A stretch of DNA of 64,000 nucleotides from Rhizobium sp. AC27/96 (GCF_001692325.1 NZ_LXKN01000020.1:21164-85163), one strand, 5' to 3'; positions 41,324 through 50,822 are shown, numbered from the stretch's first letter. Made by a program: numbers and translations. Notes: generated by a model not told the origin, from the letters alone.

Positions 41324-42416
41324 GGGTTATCTGCTCAAGGAAGAAGATCTCTTACCGCTTTCGATCGGCGCAGCGCTGCTGGGCACCGGCGGTGGCGGTA
41401 ATCCTTATGTGGGCATGCTGCGTGCCCGCGAACTGATCCGCAAGGGCGCCGAAGTCCGTATCATTCCGCTTGATGCGCTAGAGGATGGCGATTGGGTCGC
41501 GGAGGTCGGCGGCATCGGTGCTCCCGTCGTCGGCGTCGAGAAGATCGAAGAGGGGGGCGAGTGCTACCGCGCCATGCGGGCCGTCGAGGAGACGGCGGGC
41601 GTCAAGGTGTCGGCCGTCATCTCGGCTGAGATCGGCGGTTCGAATTCCATCGAGCCGATCATCGCGGCGGCGATGGCGGGGCTGCCGGTTGTCGATGGCG
41701 ATGGCATGGGCCGTGCCTTCCCGGAAGTGCAGATGACGACCTACATGATCTACGGGGCCGACGTCTCGCCCGCTGCGATCGCCGACGAAAAGGGCAATGT
41801 CGTCGTCTTCAAGGACATCATCGACATGTTCTGGCTGGAACGTTTCGCGCGCGATGTGGCGGTCGCGATGGGGGCAGGGGCCGGGTTTGCGGTTGCGCCC
41901 ATGCGCGGCGATTTCGTCAAGCGCACGGCCGTCCCCGGTACCGTGTCCCAGGCTCTGGCCATCGGCCGTACCGTGCTCGATGCACGCGCCAAGCGTCAGA
42001 ATGTCGTCGAGCGCGTCGTCGAGACCACCGGAGCGAAGCTGTTCTTCACCGGCAAGATCGTCGACATTCGCCGCGAACTCACCGGCGGCTTTGCGCGCGG
42101 GCATGCGATCATAACGGGCACGGGAGACTGGACGGGTTCACAAGCACGCATCGCCATCCAGAACGAAAACCTCGTCCTCTGGATCGATGAGCAGCCTGCC
42201 GTCATGGTGCCGGACCTGATCATGAATCTCGAAATAGACACCGGCGAGCCCATCACCACGGAGATGCTGCGCTACGGCCAGCGCGTCGCCGTTATCGGGC
42301 TGCCGGCCCATGACCTTTTGAAAACGCCACGGGCGCTCGAAATCGTCGGGCCGAAAGCCTTCGGCTTTCCGGAATTGACGTTTGAGCCCTTGCTGGTTCG
42401 TCAGGCAGCGGAATAG
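41313..42416 (+). CDS. DUF917 (S-methyl-thiohydantoin desulfurase-like) protein, copy 1
   Basis: This 367-residue protein belongs to the family long called DUF917, now linked in Pfam naming to S-methyl-thiohydantoin desulfurase. Typical segments are LGTGGGGNPYVGMLRA near residues 20-35, EIGGSNSIEPIIAAAMAGL near 109-127 and VDGDGMGRAFPEVQMTTYMI near 129-148. The second copy follows eight bases after the stop. The pair probably forms a heteromer or acts on related substrates, with HyuA doing the ATP-dependent ring opening. Direct evidence for the reaction is lacking in this sequence. Confidence 0.88.
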   Translation: MAAEGYLLKEEDLLPLSIGAALLGTGGGGNPYVGMLRARELIRKGAEVRIIPLDALEDGDWVAEVGGIGAPVVGVEKIEEGGECYRAMRAVEETAGVKVSAVISAEIGGSNSIEPIIAAAMAGLPVVDGDGMGRAFPEVQMTTYMIYGADVSPAAIADEKGNVVVFKDIIDMFWLERFARDVAVAMGAGAGFAVAPMRGDFVKRTAVPGTVSQALAIGRTVLDARAKRQNVVERVVETTGAKLFFTGKIVDIRRELTGGFARGHAIITGTGDWTGSQARIAIQNENLVLWIDEQPAVMVPDLIMNLEIDTGEPITTEMLRYGQRVAVIGLPAHDLLKTPRALEIVGPKAFGFPELTFEPLLVRQAAE

Positions 42417-42424
42417 GGGCGGCC

Positions 42425-43507
42425 ATGAAAATTCTCAGAACGATCTATGCCGAAGATCTTGAAGACATTGCGATCGGCGGCGCCATTCTTGGTACCGGCG
42501 GCGGCGGTGACCCCTATGTCGGCAAGCTTATGGCACAGGAAGCGATCCGCAAGCACGGGCCAGTCAAACTCGTCGATGTCGAAGATCTGCCCGACGACGC
42601 TCTCGTCGTCCCCGTCTGCATGATGGGGGCGCCGACGGTGATGACGGAGAAGTTGCCGCAGGGCGACGAGCTGGTCACCGCCTTCCGCAAGCTTGAACAG
42701 CTCCTCGGCCGCAAGATCGACGCGGTTCTGTGCGGCGAGGCCGGCGGCGTCAATTCGACGACACCCTTCGTGGTCGCGGCCGCAACCGGCCTGCCGCTTG
42801 TCGATGGCGATGGCATGGGCCGCGCCTATCCGGAACTGCAGATGGTGACCTTCACGATGCATGGCGTGTCGGCGACCCCGATGGTGCTCTGCGACGACAA
42901 GGGCAATTCGCTGGTTCTTGAAACGGTCAGCAATGGCTGGACCGAGCGGCTGGCACGCGCCGCAACCGTCGAAATGGGTGGTTCGGCGCTGCTGGCATTC
43001 TACCCGATGAGCGGTGACATCGCGAAGAAGGCGGTGGTTCGCGGCACGCTCTCACTCTGCGCCAATCTAGGCCGGACGCTGCGTGAAACCCGGGCGGCCC
43101 ATGCCGACCCGGTCACGGCGATCACGAAGATGCTTGGAGCCAGCATCATTTTCAACGGCCGGGTCAGGGATATCGATCGGCGCACCGTTGGCGGGTTTGC
43201 GCGTGGAAGCGCCCGTTTCGACGGTCTGGAGACCTGGAAGGGGCACACCTTCAAGCTCGACTTCCAGAATGAATTCCTGATGGCCGAGCGCGACGGAGAG
43301 ATGATCTGCTCCACACCGGATCTGATCACGTTGCTCGAGGCGGAAAGCGGCAACCCCGTCACGGCGGACTCGCTTCGCTATGGGCTTCGGCTGGTGGCTC
43401 TGGCCTTTCCCTGCAATCCGCAATGGCTGACGCCCGCCGGTATCGCACTCGTCGGACCTCGCTACTTCGGCTACAACGCCGATTATACACCCTATCCGTT
43501 CTCGTGA
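42425..43507 (+). CDS. DUF917 (S-methyl-thiohydantoin desulfurase-like) protein, copy 2
   Basis: This is a 360-residue paralogue of the preceding gene. It has LGTGGGGDPYVGKLMAQEAI near residues 24-43, GEAGGVNSTTPFVVAAATGL near 105-124 and VDGDGMGRAYPELQMVTFTM near 127-146. The same three motifs in the same order show an old duplication, but the proteins differ widely elsewhere. That suggests two distinct roles or a heteromeric enzyme. It is the last gene of the operon and is followed by a hairpin and the convergent LacI gene. Confidence 0.88.
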   Translation: MKILRTIYAEDLEDIAIGGAILGTGGGGDPYVGKLMAQEAIRKHGPVKLVDVEDLPDDALVVPVCMMGAPTVMTEKLPQGDELVTAFRKLEQLLGRKIDAVLCGEAGGVNSTTPFVVAAATGLPLVDGDGMGRAYPELQMVTFTMHGVSATPMVLCDDKGNSLVLETVSNGWTERLARAATVEMGGSALLAFYPMSGDIAKKAVVRGTLSLCANLGRTLRETRAAHADPVTAITKMLGASIIFNGRVRDIDRRTVGGFARGSARFDGLETWKGHTFKLDFQNEFLMAERDGEMICSTPDLITLLEAESGNPVTADSLRYGLRLVALAFPCNPQWLTPAGIALVGPRYFGYNADYTPYPFS

Positions 43508-43547
43508 GGTAGGGCTCACAAGTCTGCGGCCCATCGGGATTCATACA

Positions 43548-43577
43548 GGCGGCGAGCTATAGAGACGGCCCGCCGCC
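43548..43577. terminator. Hairpin between DUF917 and LacI genes
   Basis: GGCGGC and GCCGCC form a 6-bp stem with an 18-nt loop in the 136-base convergent gap. It could end the DUF917 transcript. Nothing else is visible in the gap. Confidence 0.35.
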
Positions 43578-43643
43578 ACCTCGACATTCGGAGCTTTTCA
43601 TTCCTGTTCGGACAATCATCTTGTCCTTGTTTGCCTGCCGGCT

Positions 43644-44669
43644 TCAACGGGGCGGGGCGATGGAAGCGCGCAAGATTAGCCGGCATTCCATCTTCAGCCG
43701 CACGGGCGGTTTCTTCGGCTGCGCTATCTTTTCCAGAAGCTCAGTCACCGCCCATTGGCCCATGTCCTCATGCGGCAGCTTCAAGGTGGTGAGCGGCGGC
43801 AGGATCTTTCGAGCAAGGCTTTCGTCATCGAAGCCGACGACGGAAATGTCGTCGGGGATCTTCAAGCCGCGCATCCTGATGGCGTCATAGGCGCCCATCG
43901 CCACCCGGTCTGAAAAACAGAACACCGCCGTCGGCGGGGATGGCAGGTCGAGCAGCTGCAGCATTTTTTCGCGACCGAGATCGAGCGACCAGGCGCCGGA
44001 GACGATCAAATCCGGATCGACGGCCATGTCATAGGTGGTAAGCGCCTGGCGGTAACCGCTCAGGCGATCGCGGGCGGCTTCCAGCCGATCCTTGCCCGCG
44101 TCGATCATGGCGATGCGGCGATGTCCGGCCTTGATGAGCGCCTCGGTCGCGGCAAAGCCGCCGGCAAGATCGCCGGGGATGATGGAGGAGAACTCGGCGC
44201 GCTGCTGATGGCAGTTGAGGAGTACGGTTGGATAGTTGGAAAGTTTGGACGGCAGCACCGGCGCCAATTGGGTGATGAGCGTGGCGTAAATGACGCCGAC
44301 GATCTGCCGCCGGCCCATATAGTCGAGAATGGTTTCCGCGAACTCGACCTGTCCGCCGGTCACCACGGTCACCGCCGCCAAGCCGCGCTCCTCGGCCGCC
44401 TCGCGCACGCCTTCGATCAGCGGCGCGGCGTGATGCGAAGCCATCAGATCATCGATGAGGAGTACGATGATGCCGCCGATCGAGTGATTGGCAGGCGTGG
44501 CCTTTTGGTAGCCAAGCTCCTCGGCCACGGCCAGCACACGATTGCGCATCTCCTCCGAAACGCGCTTACCGGGCGCCTCGTTCAATACGAGTGAAACCGT
44601 CGCATGCGAAACGCCGACCTTTGCAGCGATGTCGGACATTGTCGGTCGTTTCATTGTTTTGTCGTTCAC
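43644..44669 (-). CDS. LacI-family transcriptional regulator
   Basis: This 341-residue repressor has the LacI helix-turn-helix MSDIAAKVGVSHATVSLVL near residue 10, then the hinge region ending around residue 60. A sugar-binding periplasmic-protein-like domain follows, with FSDRVAMGAYDAIRMRG and VVGFDDESLARKILPPLTTL near the C-terminus. It is divergent from the GH2 glycosidase gene across about 150 bases that contain palindromic operators. It most likely represses the glycosidase and the sugar importer until a sugar or disaccharide is present. Confidence 0.92.
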   Translation of the reverse strand: MNDKTMKRPTMSDIAAKVGVSHATVSLVLNEAPGKRVSEEMRNRVLAVAEELGYQKATPANHSIGGIIVLLIDDLMASHHAAPLIEGVREAAEERGLAAVTVVTGGQVEFAETILDYMGRRQIVGVIYATLITQLAPVLPSKLSNYPTVLLNCHQQRAEFSSIIPGDLAGGFAATEALIKAGHRRIAMIDAGKDRLEAARDRLSGYRQALTTYDMAVDPDLIVSGAWSLDLGREKMLQLLDLPSPPTAVFCFSDRVAMGAYDAIRMRGLKIPDDISVVGFDDESLARKILPPLTTLKLPHEDMGQWAVTELLEKIAQPKKPPVRLKMECRLILRASIAPPR

Positions 44670-44756
44670 GCGGTTTCTTTCTGAGGCAACTGGCCGGCAC
44701 GTTAGAAAATCTGGCGGACAATGTGAAGCGGCGGGTCTTGCGGGTGTTACATTTTT

Positions 44757-44781
44757 AAGTTACGAAACTTGTATGTAACTT
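44757..44781. promoter_or_regulatory. Candidate LacI-family operator before the GH2 gene
   Basis: AAGTTAC (44757-44763) and GTAACTT (44775-44781) form a perfect 7-bp inverted repeat. Nested inside, AAGTT and AACTT (44757-44770) flank ACGA, giving a 14-bp near-LacI palindrome with a central CG. Another GTTAC lies at about 44746. The location in the divergent LacI/GH2 gap supports an operator role. Confidence 0.5.
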
Positions 44782-44818
44782 ATTTTGTGACTAAATCCAA
44801 CTGGAAAGCTTGCGGCCC

Positions 44819-47560
44819 ATGACCATTGCCTCCCGCCGTTTCGCCGACACCCATTCCGGGCCGCGTGCACACCTGTCACTCGATGGGATCTGGGATTTTC
44901 AGCTGGAGGGGCAAAGGCAGACGACGATTGCGGTGCCGGCCCCCTGGCAGGCGCATTTTCCGGATCTGCGCGCCGCCGCCGGCGTGGCAACCTATTCACG
45001 CTCGCTGGTCGTGCCGCAGGAGTGGCTGGGACGTCAGGTGGTCGTGCATTTTGGCGCGGTGAACTATTTCGCCGAAGTTTCGGTCAATGGCCGCCGCCTT
45101 GGCTCTCATGAAGGCGGCTATCTGCCGTTTGAGTTTGTCATCCCTGCGGATATGCTGAGTAGCGAACTGCACCTTGAGGTAAAGGTTACCCTGCCGAGTT
45201 CGGACGCCAAAGCTTTCCCCGACTTTCCGTTTGACGAAATTCCGCACGGCAAGCAGAGCTGGTACGGCATGCTGGGCGGTATCTGGCAGTCGGTCTGGCT
45301 CGAATGCCGCAGCGAGGCGCATGTCACGCACCAGTCCATTCGCGCCGATCTCGCCACTGGCGATGTGACTGTCGATGTCGAACTGGCCTCGGCCTTTACC
45401 GGCGCTTTGAACATCACGCTTCTGGATCGCAACGGTGCGGTGGCGGTGTCGCAGGAGCTTGCTCTCGATGCCGCGGCGCAAGCTTCAGTCACGCTCAAAG
45501 TTGCCAAGGTCGAGGCCTGGTCGCCCGATGATCCCGCGCTATACCGGGCTGTGATCGAACTTTCCGAGGGTGGCGCCATCATCGATGCCGTGGCCGAGAA
45601 TTTCGGTTTTCGCAGCTTCGAGGCGAGAGACGGAAAATTCTTCCTGAACGGCCAGCCATTCTACATGCGCGGCGCGCTCGACCAGGATTATTATCCGGAA
45701 GGCATCTACACGCCGCCGTCGCTGGATTTTCTGGAAGATCAGGCGCGTAAATCGAAGGAGCTCGGGCTCAACCTGTTGCGCTGCCATATCAAGGTTCCCG
45801 ATCCCCGCTATTATGATGTGGCTGACCGCTTCGGCCTGCTGGTCTGGACGGAAATTCCCAATATTCAGACATTCACAGAGGCCTCGGCCAAGCGCCTGCT
45901 CGACACGATGGAAGGCATCCTGCGCCGCGACGGCAACCACCCCTCCATCGTCATCTGGACCATCATCAACGAAGATTGGGGCACGCGCCTTGTCGAAAGC
46001 GCCGATCAGCGCTCGTGGTTGTATAGCGCCTATCATTGGCTGAAGAAGAAGGACCCGACCCGGCTTGTGGTCGACAATTCGGCCTGCGTTCCGAACTTCC
46101 ACATCGTCTCCGACATCGATGACTACCATTACTACGCCTCGGTGCCGGAAATGGCGCGTGAATGGGCCGATTGGGTTTCAGCCTTCGCCAAGCGGCCCGA
46201 CTGGTCCTATTCGCCGAACGGCGATGCGAAGCGGCGCGGCGACGAACCGCTCGTCGTCTCCGAATTCGGCGTCTGGGGGCTGCCGCATCCCGACAAGCTG
46301 CTGCAGGACGGCAAGGAGCCGTTCTGGTTCATCAATGGCCTGGAATGGGATAGCGAAGGCGCGACCTATCCGCATGGCGTTCAGCAGCGCTTCCGCACTT
46401 ATCAGTTCGACAAGGTCTTTTCGTCCTTTGATACTTTTATCGAGGATGCGCAATGGCATCAGTTCAATGCGCTGAAGTTCGAGATCGAGGAAATGCGCCG
46501 GCATGCCTCGATCCAGGGCTATGTCATCACCGAGCTGACCGATCTGCACTGGGAGGCCAATGGCCTCATGGACATGGAGCGCAATACGCGTGCCTATCAC
46601 CACCGCTTTCACGAGATTAATACCGATGTCGTCATAGTCCCGCGCATGCAGCGCTATGCCGTCTGGGCGGGTGACACGGCGGGTATCGAACTCGAAATTT
46701 CGACGGGCGGCAAGGCGCTGCCCGCCGCCGAACTAAGCTGGAGCATCGATGGCGCAGACGCGGGCAGGATGGCGGTTGCAGCAGCGGACGCAACGTCCGT
46801 GCACCGCCTGCCAGCACTCAATCTGTCTTTTGCGGTGGAAAAAGCTGGCAAGCAGGTCAGCGTCCAGTTCACGCTCACCGCCGGTGGCAAGGAGCTTGCG
46901 CGCAACAGTCTCGACATCAGCGTCTACGCCCAAAGGTCCAAGCCCGCGCTCTCCGTTTTCTCTGGTGAGCCCGAGATTGCAGCCTATCTGGCCGTGCTCG
47001 GCTATGAGGTCGTCGGTGCCGACGAGGCGGATGTGCGGGTCGCATCGACGCTGAGCCAGGCCGATATCGACGCCATGGAGCACGGCGCCCGCTACGTGTC
47101 GCTCGCCGATATCGCGCCCGCACCGTTTGGCAACCTGCGCAATGACCAGCCGAACTGGAATTATCCGACCGGAGGCGATCGCGGGCAGCCGATGCCGCAG
47201 ATGCGCGTCACCGAGCGCAACGGCACCATCTGGAAAGGCAACTGGGTCACCGGTTTCAGCTGGGTGAAGCGTTCCGGGGTATTTGCACGGCTGCCGGGCG
47301 GTCCACTCACCGACCTTTCCTTCGTCGGCGTCAATCCCAACCGCGTCATCACCGGCTTCCGGCCGATCCATTTCGATGGCCTCGTCCATGCCGGCACGAT
47401 GGCGGGCTGGATTCACAAGCCCTGCGCGACCATTGCCGAGCGACGGGTCGGCGCAGGCCGGATCGTCGCCACGACCTTTGGCCTGATGCGCGAACCTGCC
47501 GGCGCCGATCCGGTGGCGGCAGCCTTGCTGGATGGAGTTATTGAAACGGCCGCCGCCTAG
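44819..47560 (+). CDS. Glycoside hydrolase family 2 protein
   Basis: This is a 913-residue glycosidase of clan GH-A. It has an N-terminal sugar-binding jelly-roll beginning LSLDGIWDFQ, an Ig-like domain and a TIM barrel. The acid/base E385 lies in WTIINED and the nucleophile E482 in VVSEFGVWG. Beta-galactosidase, beta-glucuronidase and beta-mannosidase are all possible. The protein has no signal peptide and so is cytosolic. A further C-terminal region from about residue 700 contains a class I glutamine-amidotransferase-like fold segment (VFSGEPEIAAYLAVLGYEVV), which some GH2 enzymes carry as a non-catalytic domain. The ATG at 44819 is preferred over TTG at 44810. Confidence 0.9.
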   Translation: MTIASRRFADTHSGPRAHLSLDGIWDFQLEGQRQTTIAVPAPWQAHFPDLRAAAGVATYSRSLVVPQEWLGRQVVVHFGAVNYFAEVSVNGRRLGSHEGGYLPFEFVIPADMLSSELHLEVKVTLPSSDAKAFPDFPFDEIPHGKQSWYGMLGGIWQSVWLECRSEAHVTHQSIRADLATGDVTVDVELASAFTGALNITLLDRNGAVAVSQELALDAAAQASVTLKVAKVEAWSPDDPALYRAVIELSEGGAIIDAVAENFGFRSFEARDGKFFLNGQPFYMRGALDQDYYPEGIYTPPSLDFLEDQARKSKELGLNLLRCHIKVPDPRYYDVADRFGLLVWTEIPNIQTFTEASAKRLLDTMEGILRRDGNHPSIVIWTIINEDWGTRLVESADQRSWLYSAYHWLKKKDPTRLVVDNSACVPNFHIVSDIDDYHYYASVPEMAREWADWVSAFAKRPDWSYSPNGDAKRRGDEPLVVSEFGVWGLPHPDKLLQDGKEPFWFINGLEWDSEGATYPHGVQQRFRTYQFDKVFSSFDTFIEDAQWHQFNALKFEIEEMRRHASIQGYVITELTDLHWEANGLMDMERNTRAYHHRFHEINTDVVIVPRMQRYAVWAGDTAGIELEISTGGKALPAAELSWSIDGADAGRMAVAAADATSVHRLPALNLSFAVEKAGKQVSVQFTLTAGGKELARNSLDISVYAQRSKPALSVFSGEPEIAAYLAVLGYEVVGADEADVRVASTLSQADIDAMEHGARYVSLADIAPAPFGNLRNDQPNWNYPTGGDRGQPMPQMRVTERNGTIWKGNWVTGFSWVKRSGVFARLPGGPLTDLSFVGVNPNRVITGFRPIHFDGLVHAGTMAGWIHKPCATIAERRVGAGRIVATTFGLMREPAGADPVAAALLDGVIETAAA

Positions 47561-47708
47561 GCAGCCAATGGAGTGAAGCCGCCGTGTGACCGGGAGGAGG
47601 TCCAGGTGGCCAAGACAGATGGGAGCTCATCGGCTTCCCAAGCTGCGACGCAAGACAAGAAGGCCGGGAGGCCCCGGCAGGAAAACCGATCATTCTGGAG
47701 GAGTGAAA

Positions 47709-48968
47709 ATGCGTAACCTGTTGAGAACATCGATTGCGGCGCTAGCCGTCATGGTTGCCTTCCCCGCATTCGCGGTCGAAAGTGTCGTCTGGTGGGACTT
47801 TCTGTCGGGAGGCGACGGCGTGCGGATGAAGGCGCTGATCCAGCGTTTCAACGACGAGCACAAGGACAAGATCCAGATCAAGGGTACGACTCTTGAATGG
47901 GGCATTCCCTATTACACGAAGCTGCAGACCTCGGCGGCCGTCGGCCAGGGACCGGACATCGCGACCTACCACCTGTCGCGCCTGGCGGCCGCGGTTTCGG
48001 CCAAGACCGTATCGCCGATCGATCCGAAAGAGCTTGAGGCGGTTGGCTTGAAGGATGGCGACTATCCGCCGAATGCGATTGCCGCCTCGACGGTCGACAA
48101 TGTGCGCTACGCCGTTCCCTTCGACGTGCATGGTGAGGTTCTCTACTACAACAAGAATGTGCTGAAGGAACTCGGAGCGCTGGGCGTGGACGGCAAGCCG
48201 ACCGGCATCGATACGCTGGAAGGCTGGCGCGCGCTGTTGGCCAAGGCCAAGGAGGCCGGCAAGAACGGTGTCGTCATCGCATCATCCAGCGGCGATTTAC
48301 GCGACATCTATACCTTGTTCGGTCAGTTGGGCGGCCAATTGACCGCGGACGGCAAGTTCCTGCAGGGCGACAATTTCGACAAGATGGAAAAGGCCTATGC
48401 CGAGGTCACGGATTGGGTGAAGCAAGGTTGGGCGCAGCCCTATGTCGATTCTGAAACCATCACGCCGACCTTTCTGGCCGGCCAATCCGCCTTCTTCCTG
48501 AATGGCAATTGGGAATTGCCGACCATGGAAACCGAAGTGGCGAAAGGCAATGGCTTCAGCTATGGCATGGTCAACATTCCGGCCTGGATGGGCAAGCCCG
48601 CCAACTGGTCGGACTCGCATTCCTTCGTGATCCCCAACAATGTCGGCGTCACAATGTCCCCGGAAAAGCGCGCAGCGGTTCTCGAGGTCATCCGGTGGAT
48701 GAATGTGAATTCGCTGGAATGGGCTGCAGCCGGCCATATCCCGGCCTATCTGCCGGTCAGCACATCGGACGCCTACAAGGCGCTCAAGCCGCAGGCCGAT
48801 TATGCCGCCATGGCGCTCAACGCCTTCTACATGCCGAAGACGCCGCTGACCGGTGCTGCCTCCAAATTTGACGATGACTGGCAGAACATGGCGTCCGGGC
48901 CGCTGAACGGCGAAGGCGACCTGAAGGAGACGCTGGAGAAGTTCCGCGATCACATGAACGCTCAGTGA
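47709..48968 (+). CDS. CUT1-type sugar ABC periplasmic binding protein
   Basis: This periplasmic receptor has 419 residues. A signal peptide, MRNLLRTSIAALAVMVAFPA, is cleaved near AFA-VE. The family shape SVVWWDFLSGGDGVRMKALI at the mature start and the VGQGPDIATYHLSRLAA segment near residue 78 fit SBP_bac_1 receptors. The ATG follows the strong site GGAGGAG. It lies 148 bases after the GH2 gene on the same strand, so the importer probably delivers an oligosaccharide that the glycosidase cleaves. Confidence 0.92.
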   Translation: MRNLLRTSIAALAVMVAFPAFAVESVVWWDFLSGGDGVRMKALIQRFNDEHKDKIQIKGTTLEWGIPYYTKLQTSAAVGQGPDIATYHLSRLAAAVSAKTVSPIDPKELEAVGLKDGDYPPNAIAASTVDNVRYAVPFDVHGEVLYYNKNVLKELGALGVDGKPTGIDTLEGWRALLAKAKEAGKNGVVIASSSGDLRDIYTLFGQLGGQLTADGKFLQGDNFDKMEKAYAEVTDWVKQGWAQPYVDSETITPTFLAGQSAFFLNGNWELPTMETEVAKGNGFSYGMVNIPAWMGKPANWSDSHSFVIPNNVGVTMSPEKRAAVLEVIRWMNVNSLEWAAAGHIPAYLPVSTSDAYKALKPQADYAAMALNAFYMPKTPLTGAASKFDDDWQNMASGPLNGEGDLKETLEKFRDHMNAQ

Positions 48969-49035
48969 TCGTTTCCGTTCAACAGCTTCCGGGGCTGTTC
49001 GGGCTCCGGGATCGCATAAGCAAGGCGGGTGACGG

Positions 49036-49929
49036 ATGGCTGCGGTCAGCAACAAGAAGCAGGATAGCCTGATTGCAGCGCTGCTGGTCGCTCCGGCCGT
49101 CATCGCATTTATGGTGATCTTCGCCTACCCGACGTGGCGCATGGTGGCGATGAGCTTCACCAATGCGCCATTGATCGGCCCCGGCGAGTGGGTTGGGTTC
49201 GACAATTATGCGCGCCAACTCTTCTCGCCTCAGCTGCAAAAGGCGCTTCTGAACACGCTGTACTTCATCGTCCTGACCGTCATCCCGGGCACATTTCTCG
49301 CGCTGTTCATCGCCATGGGCGTCAATCGCCTCGCCGGACGCATACAGATGTTTGTCTTGGCGTGCTTTTTCCTGCCATCCATTCTGCCGGTGTCCGTGGT
49401 GACGCAGATCTGGACCTGGATCGCAAACATGCAATACGGTGTCATCCAGGATGTCGTCGGGCTGTTTACTGGTGGCCGGCCGCTGCCGCTCTTGCGTTCA
49501 CCAGCCTATTTCATGCCCTCCGTCGCTGTCGTCACGATCTGGTGGACGATCGGCTTCAACATTCTGCTCTTTCTGGCCGCCCTGCGCAGCATTTCGCCCG
49601 ACATCTACGAGGCAGCAGCGCTCGACAATGCCAGCCGCTGGCGGGTCTTCTCAAAAATAACCTGGCCGCTGATCTGGCCGGTCACGGCGCTGGTGCTGAC
49701 GCTGCAGCTGATTGCGCAATTCAAGATTTTTGCGCAGCCCTACCTGCTTGGCTACTTCGCCCATACGCCGGCCGACGCGCAATCCGTGGTCATGTCCGTG
49801 ATCTACGATCTCGCCTTCAAGCAGAACAAGGGCGGCGAGGGCGCAGCCGTCGCCACCATCCTGTTCGCCATCATCCTGATTGCCTCCGTCTTCCAATATC
49901 AGTTCCTGCGTGCGCGAGGTGAAAAGTGA
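49036..49929 (+). CDS. CUT1-type sugar ABC permease, MalF-like
   Basis: This 297-residue permease has six predicted TM segments, starting with LIAALLVAPAVIAFMVIFAY. The EAA loop is YEAAALDNASRWRVFSKITWPLI near residue 193. It overlaps the next gene by four bases. It pairs with that permease. Confidence 0.93.
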   Translation: MAAVSNKKQDSLIAALLVAPAVIAFMVIFAYPTWRMVAMSFTNAPLIGPGEWVGFDNYARQLFSPQLQKALLNTLYFIVLTVIPGTFLALFIAMGVNRLAGRIQMFVLACFFLPSILPVSVVTQIWTWIANMQYGVIQDVVGLFTGGRPLPLLRSPAYFMPSVAVVTIWWTIGFNILLFLAALRSISPDIYEAAALDNASRWRVFSKITWPLIWPVTALVLTLQLIAQFKIFAQPYLLGYFAHTPADAQSVVMSVIYDLAFKQNKGGEGAAVATILFAIILIASVFQYQFLRARGEK

Positions 49930-50807
49930 GCGTTTCGACACCCGATCGGCAGGCGCGCCCGGAACGAGTAAGCGATGGCATCGCGGCGGGCAGGTGGAGC
50001 AGCCGGGCGCTGACCACGCTGACCGTGGTCGGGGCACTGATCTGGTTCTTCCCGCTTTACTGGGCGATCGTGACGTCGCTCAAGTCCGACACCGAGGTGG
50101 TAAGCCCGACGCCGGGGCTCTTGCCGAAGGCGCCGACGATCGAACCCTATCTCTACGTGATCGGCCGCTCCAGCATCGTGCAATGGTATGTCAACTCGGT
50201 CGGCACATCGACGATCATCGCCTTGGTGGTCTTGGTGATCAGCGTCTGCTGCGCCTATGCGCTGAGCCAGATTCAGTTTCCCGGCCGCCGGTTGATCTAT
50301 GGTGCGCTGATCGCCTCGGTCATGGTTCCGGCGGAGGCGCTCATCATCAACCATTTCGTATTGATGAATTCTTTCGGGCTCATCAACAGCTGGGGCGGCA
50401 TCATCCTGCCGCAGCTGGTGGTGCCTTCGGTCATCATCATCCTCAAACAGTTCTTCGACCAGATCCCCAGGGAGTTCCGCGAGGCCGCGATGCTCGACAA
50501 TGCCGGCCATTTGAGGATGCTCTGGAAGATCTACGTGCCGATGAACTGGGGCGTAATCACCGCCCTTGGCATCACCACCTTTATCGCGGCATGGAACAAC
50601 TTCCTGTGGCCATTCCTGGTCGCGACTTCGGACGCGACCATCACCATTCCCGTCGGCATTACCCAGGTGAAGGATGTCTTCGGCGTGCGTTTTGCCAAGG
50701 ACATGGCCGCTGCGGTGCTGGCCGGTCTTCCCGTCGCCATTCTCTACCTTCTCTTCCAAAGGCAGATCACGCGCGCCATCATGCTGTCGGCCGGAATAAA
50801 GGGATAG
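49926..50807 (+). CDS. CUT1-type sugar ABC permease, MalG-like
   Basis: This 293-residue permease has six TM segments and an EAA loop, FREAAMLDNAGHLRMLWKIYVP, near residue 180. The start is GTG at 49926, overlapping the previous stop. No ATPase gene follows. The operon ends here and DinB is convergent. The importer must therefore borrow a shared MsmK/UgpC-type ATPase from elsewhere. A candidate for such an ATPase begins at the right edge of this window. Confidence 0.92.
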   Translation: MSVSTPDRQARPERVSDGIAAGRWSSRALTTLTVVGALIWFFPLYWAIVTSLKSDTEVVSPTPGLLPKAPTIEPYLYVIGRSSIVQWYVNSVGTSTIIALVVLVISVCCAYALSQIQFPGRRLIYGALIASVMVPAEALIINHFVLMNSFGLINSWGGIILPQLVVPSVIIILKQFFDQIPREFREAAMLDNAGHLRMLWKIYVPMNWGVITALGITTFIAAWNNFLWPFLVATSDATITIPVGITQVKDVFGVRFAKDMAAAVLAGLPVAILYLLFQRQITRAIMLSAGIKG

Positions 50808-50822
50808 GAGCAACGCGGCTCC
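50807..50822 (+). terminator. Short hairpin after the MalG-like gene
   Basis: GGAGC and GCTCC form a 5-bp stem with a 6-nt loop right at the stop codon, followed by TTCTC. It lies between convergent genes and is a weak candidate. Confidence 0.3.
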
